NCBI RefSeq assembly: GCF_014529535.1
Contig: NC_050738.1
Location: 12,664,062 to 12,728,061 of the forward strand
Source: Bradysia coprophila
Lineage: Eukaryota > Arthropoda > Insecta > Diptera > Sciaridae
DNA: 64,000 nucleotides
Direction of reading: 5' to 3'
Shown here: positions 63,301-64,000 of the stretch, one piece after another
How positions within the stretch are numbered: the stretch's first letter is position 1
How the letters are laid out: the number at the start of each line of letters is the position of its first letter
Position numbers and translations under genes: made by a program
Notes under the pieces: generated by a model
The model's input: the letters and a program-made list of their open reading frames with translations, nothing else
Databases searched by the model: none
What the model was told of the DNA's origin: nothing

Positions 63301-64000
63301 AAAATACATTTTAGAGATGGAGGGCTAAATATAGGCTTCTATGCTTTTTCAAACAATTGCGAAAGAAAGTTTCTTTCCTTTTTTGTATTTCTTAGGATAC
63401 CGATACAGAAACAAATCAGGTGAAATAGAAATCTCTTTTTAAATTTTTGAAGCTACGTATTCTATTTGTGTTTCTATCGGAAAGATAGTGTGTGTGTGTG
63501 TGCAGAAGAACTTTTTGCGTAATTCTACTGGTCAAATATGTGTATGAAAATTGGTGAAAATGATTTTTATTCCTCCACTTTCATAAAGCGACCGTTTTAA
63601 TTGATAGGGTTGTCATCGTGCTCCATTCGGTCTGAGAACTCTTGATTCTATAGTGAACAGTGCGACATTTGCTAAAAATCCAACGACAATCCCGTGAGCC
63701 ATCACCTCAACGCTCTATGGATGACGTTTTAACAGCTTTTAACACCTATTTTTTATAAACAGCAAGCGTGTGAATGATCATTAAATCTGGACATCTTTTG
63801 ATTAAAAAATTTCTGTACAGAATCTTTTACTTCATTTGTTTTATCATCCATCATGGTTCATAAACGAATCCTATTCGGAGGTCATGCCATAATTTTGTCC
63901 TTTCCCTCGATAACAGATGTCTAAATTTGGAAACCCGTCATCTTCGAGGTTTTTTTTAATGTAAATGTAGTTTACCATATTCGGTTGTTAGCAACTCTCT

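Larger units (their letters stand above)
44514..64000 (-). other. spen: Long 5' intron of spen, no other gene recognised
   Basis: Upstream of the exon at 43,800-44,513 there must be another coding exon for the first RRM1 half (RNP2, typically LWVGNLP) with a phase-2 donor. I looked for it on the minus strand in this interval and did not find it, so the intron is probably at least 19.5 kb long. The interval is A+T-rich with many short frames on both strands, none resembling a known protein. It carries the tandem duplication at 57.6 kb, simple repeats (for example TAAAT units at about 51,500-51,525 and a TG run at about 63,490-63,502) and several TTACTTCATTTG-family words. Confidence 0.55.

Noticed and set aside
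1..64000. CRISPR arrays, tRNA or rRNA genes, and defence-type gene clusters.
   Set aside because: No regularly spaced direct repeats, no cloverleaf with A and B boxes, and no rRNA blocks were recognised. The window is ordinary insect-type nuclear DNA.

Overview
This is a window of animal nuclear DNA, very probably from an insect and most likely a fly (Diptera). Every recognisable gene is metazoan. The introns are mostly short (59 to 200 bp) with GT..AG ends, intergenic DNA is strongly A+T-rich, and the spaces between genes are full of small palindromic, MITE-like elements. The arrangement of the giant spen gene (RRMs, a 13-kb exon, SPOC domain) is the insect form. A lower dipteran such as a gnat or midge would fit, but the sequence alone does not fix the family.

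Layout. 0.2-9.4 kb: gene-poor DNA with a foldback element (196-645), a 200-bp MITE (2,655-2,854), a possible decayed copia-like fragment near 4.0-4.3 kb and one copy of a dispersed repeat (7,180-7,410). 9.4-10.5 kb: an otubain deubiquitinase gene on the minus strand, three exons, 260 aa, with the catalytic Asp/Cys/His visible. 10.7-12.4 kb: a nest of inverted repeats. 12.7-13.8 kb: ribosomal protein L9 on the plus strand, with a pyrimidine-rich start and an intron in the 5' UTR. 13.8-17.3 kb: repeats, including a ~1-kb element with short terminal inverted repeats. 17.3-17.9 kb: a small intronless glycine/serine/tyrosine-repeat gene with a TATA box. 17.9-19.4 kb: a cluster of long hairpins that includes two apparently identical 212-bp inverted arms. 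20.2-20.8 kb: ATP synthase subunit g on the plus strand. 22.3-23.3 kb: further hairpins and an AATTCC-type tandem repeat. 23.9-27.7 kb: T-rich DNA (A-rich on the spen strand), probably the long spen 3' UTR. 27.7-44.5 kb: split ends (spen), minus strand, ten coding exons giving at least 5,107 aa. 44.5-64 kb: no recognisable gene. I read it as part of a very long 5' intron of spen, because the first half of RRM1 is missing and was not found in the window.

The genes are functionally unrelated housekeeping or developmental genes: a deubiquitinase, a large-subunit ribosomal protein, a mitochondrial F1Fo subunit and a nuclear RNA-binding corepressor. There is no operon-like system. I found no CRISPR array, tRNA, rRNA or defence system. 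The most unusual features are the dense cluster of nested hairpins near 18-19.4 kb, stop-free in-frame mini-introns in spen, the low-complexity insertion inside spen RRM1, a candidate recursive splice site in the long spen intron, and the glycine-rich gene. Exon boundaries were worked out by reading GT/AG sites and reading-frame phase, with family homology recalled rather than searched.
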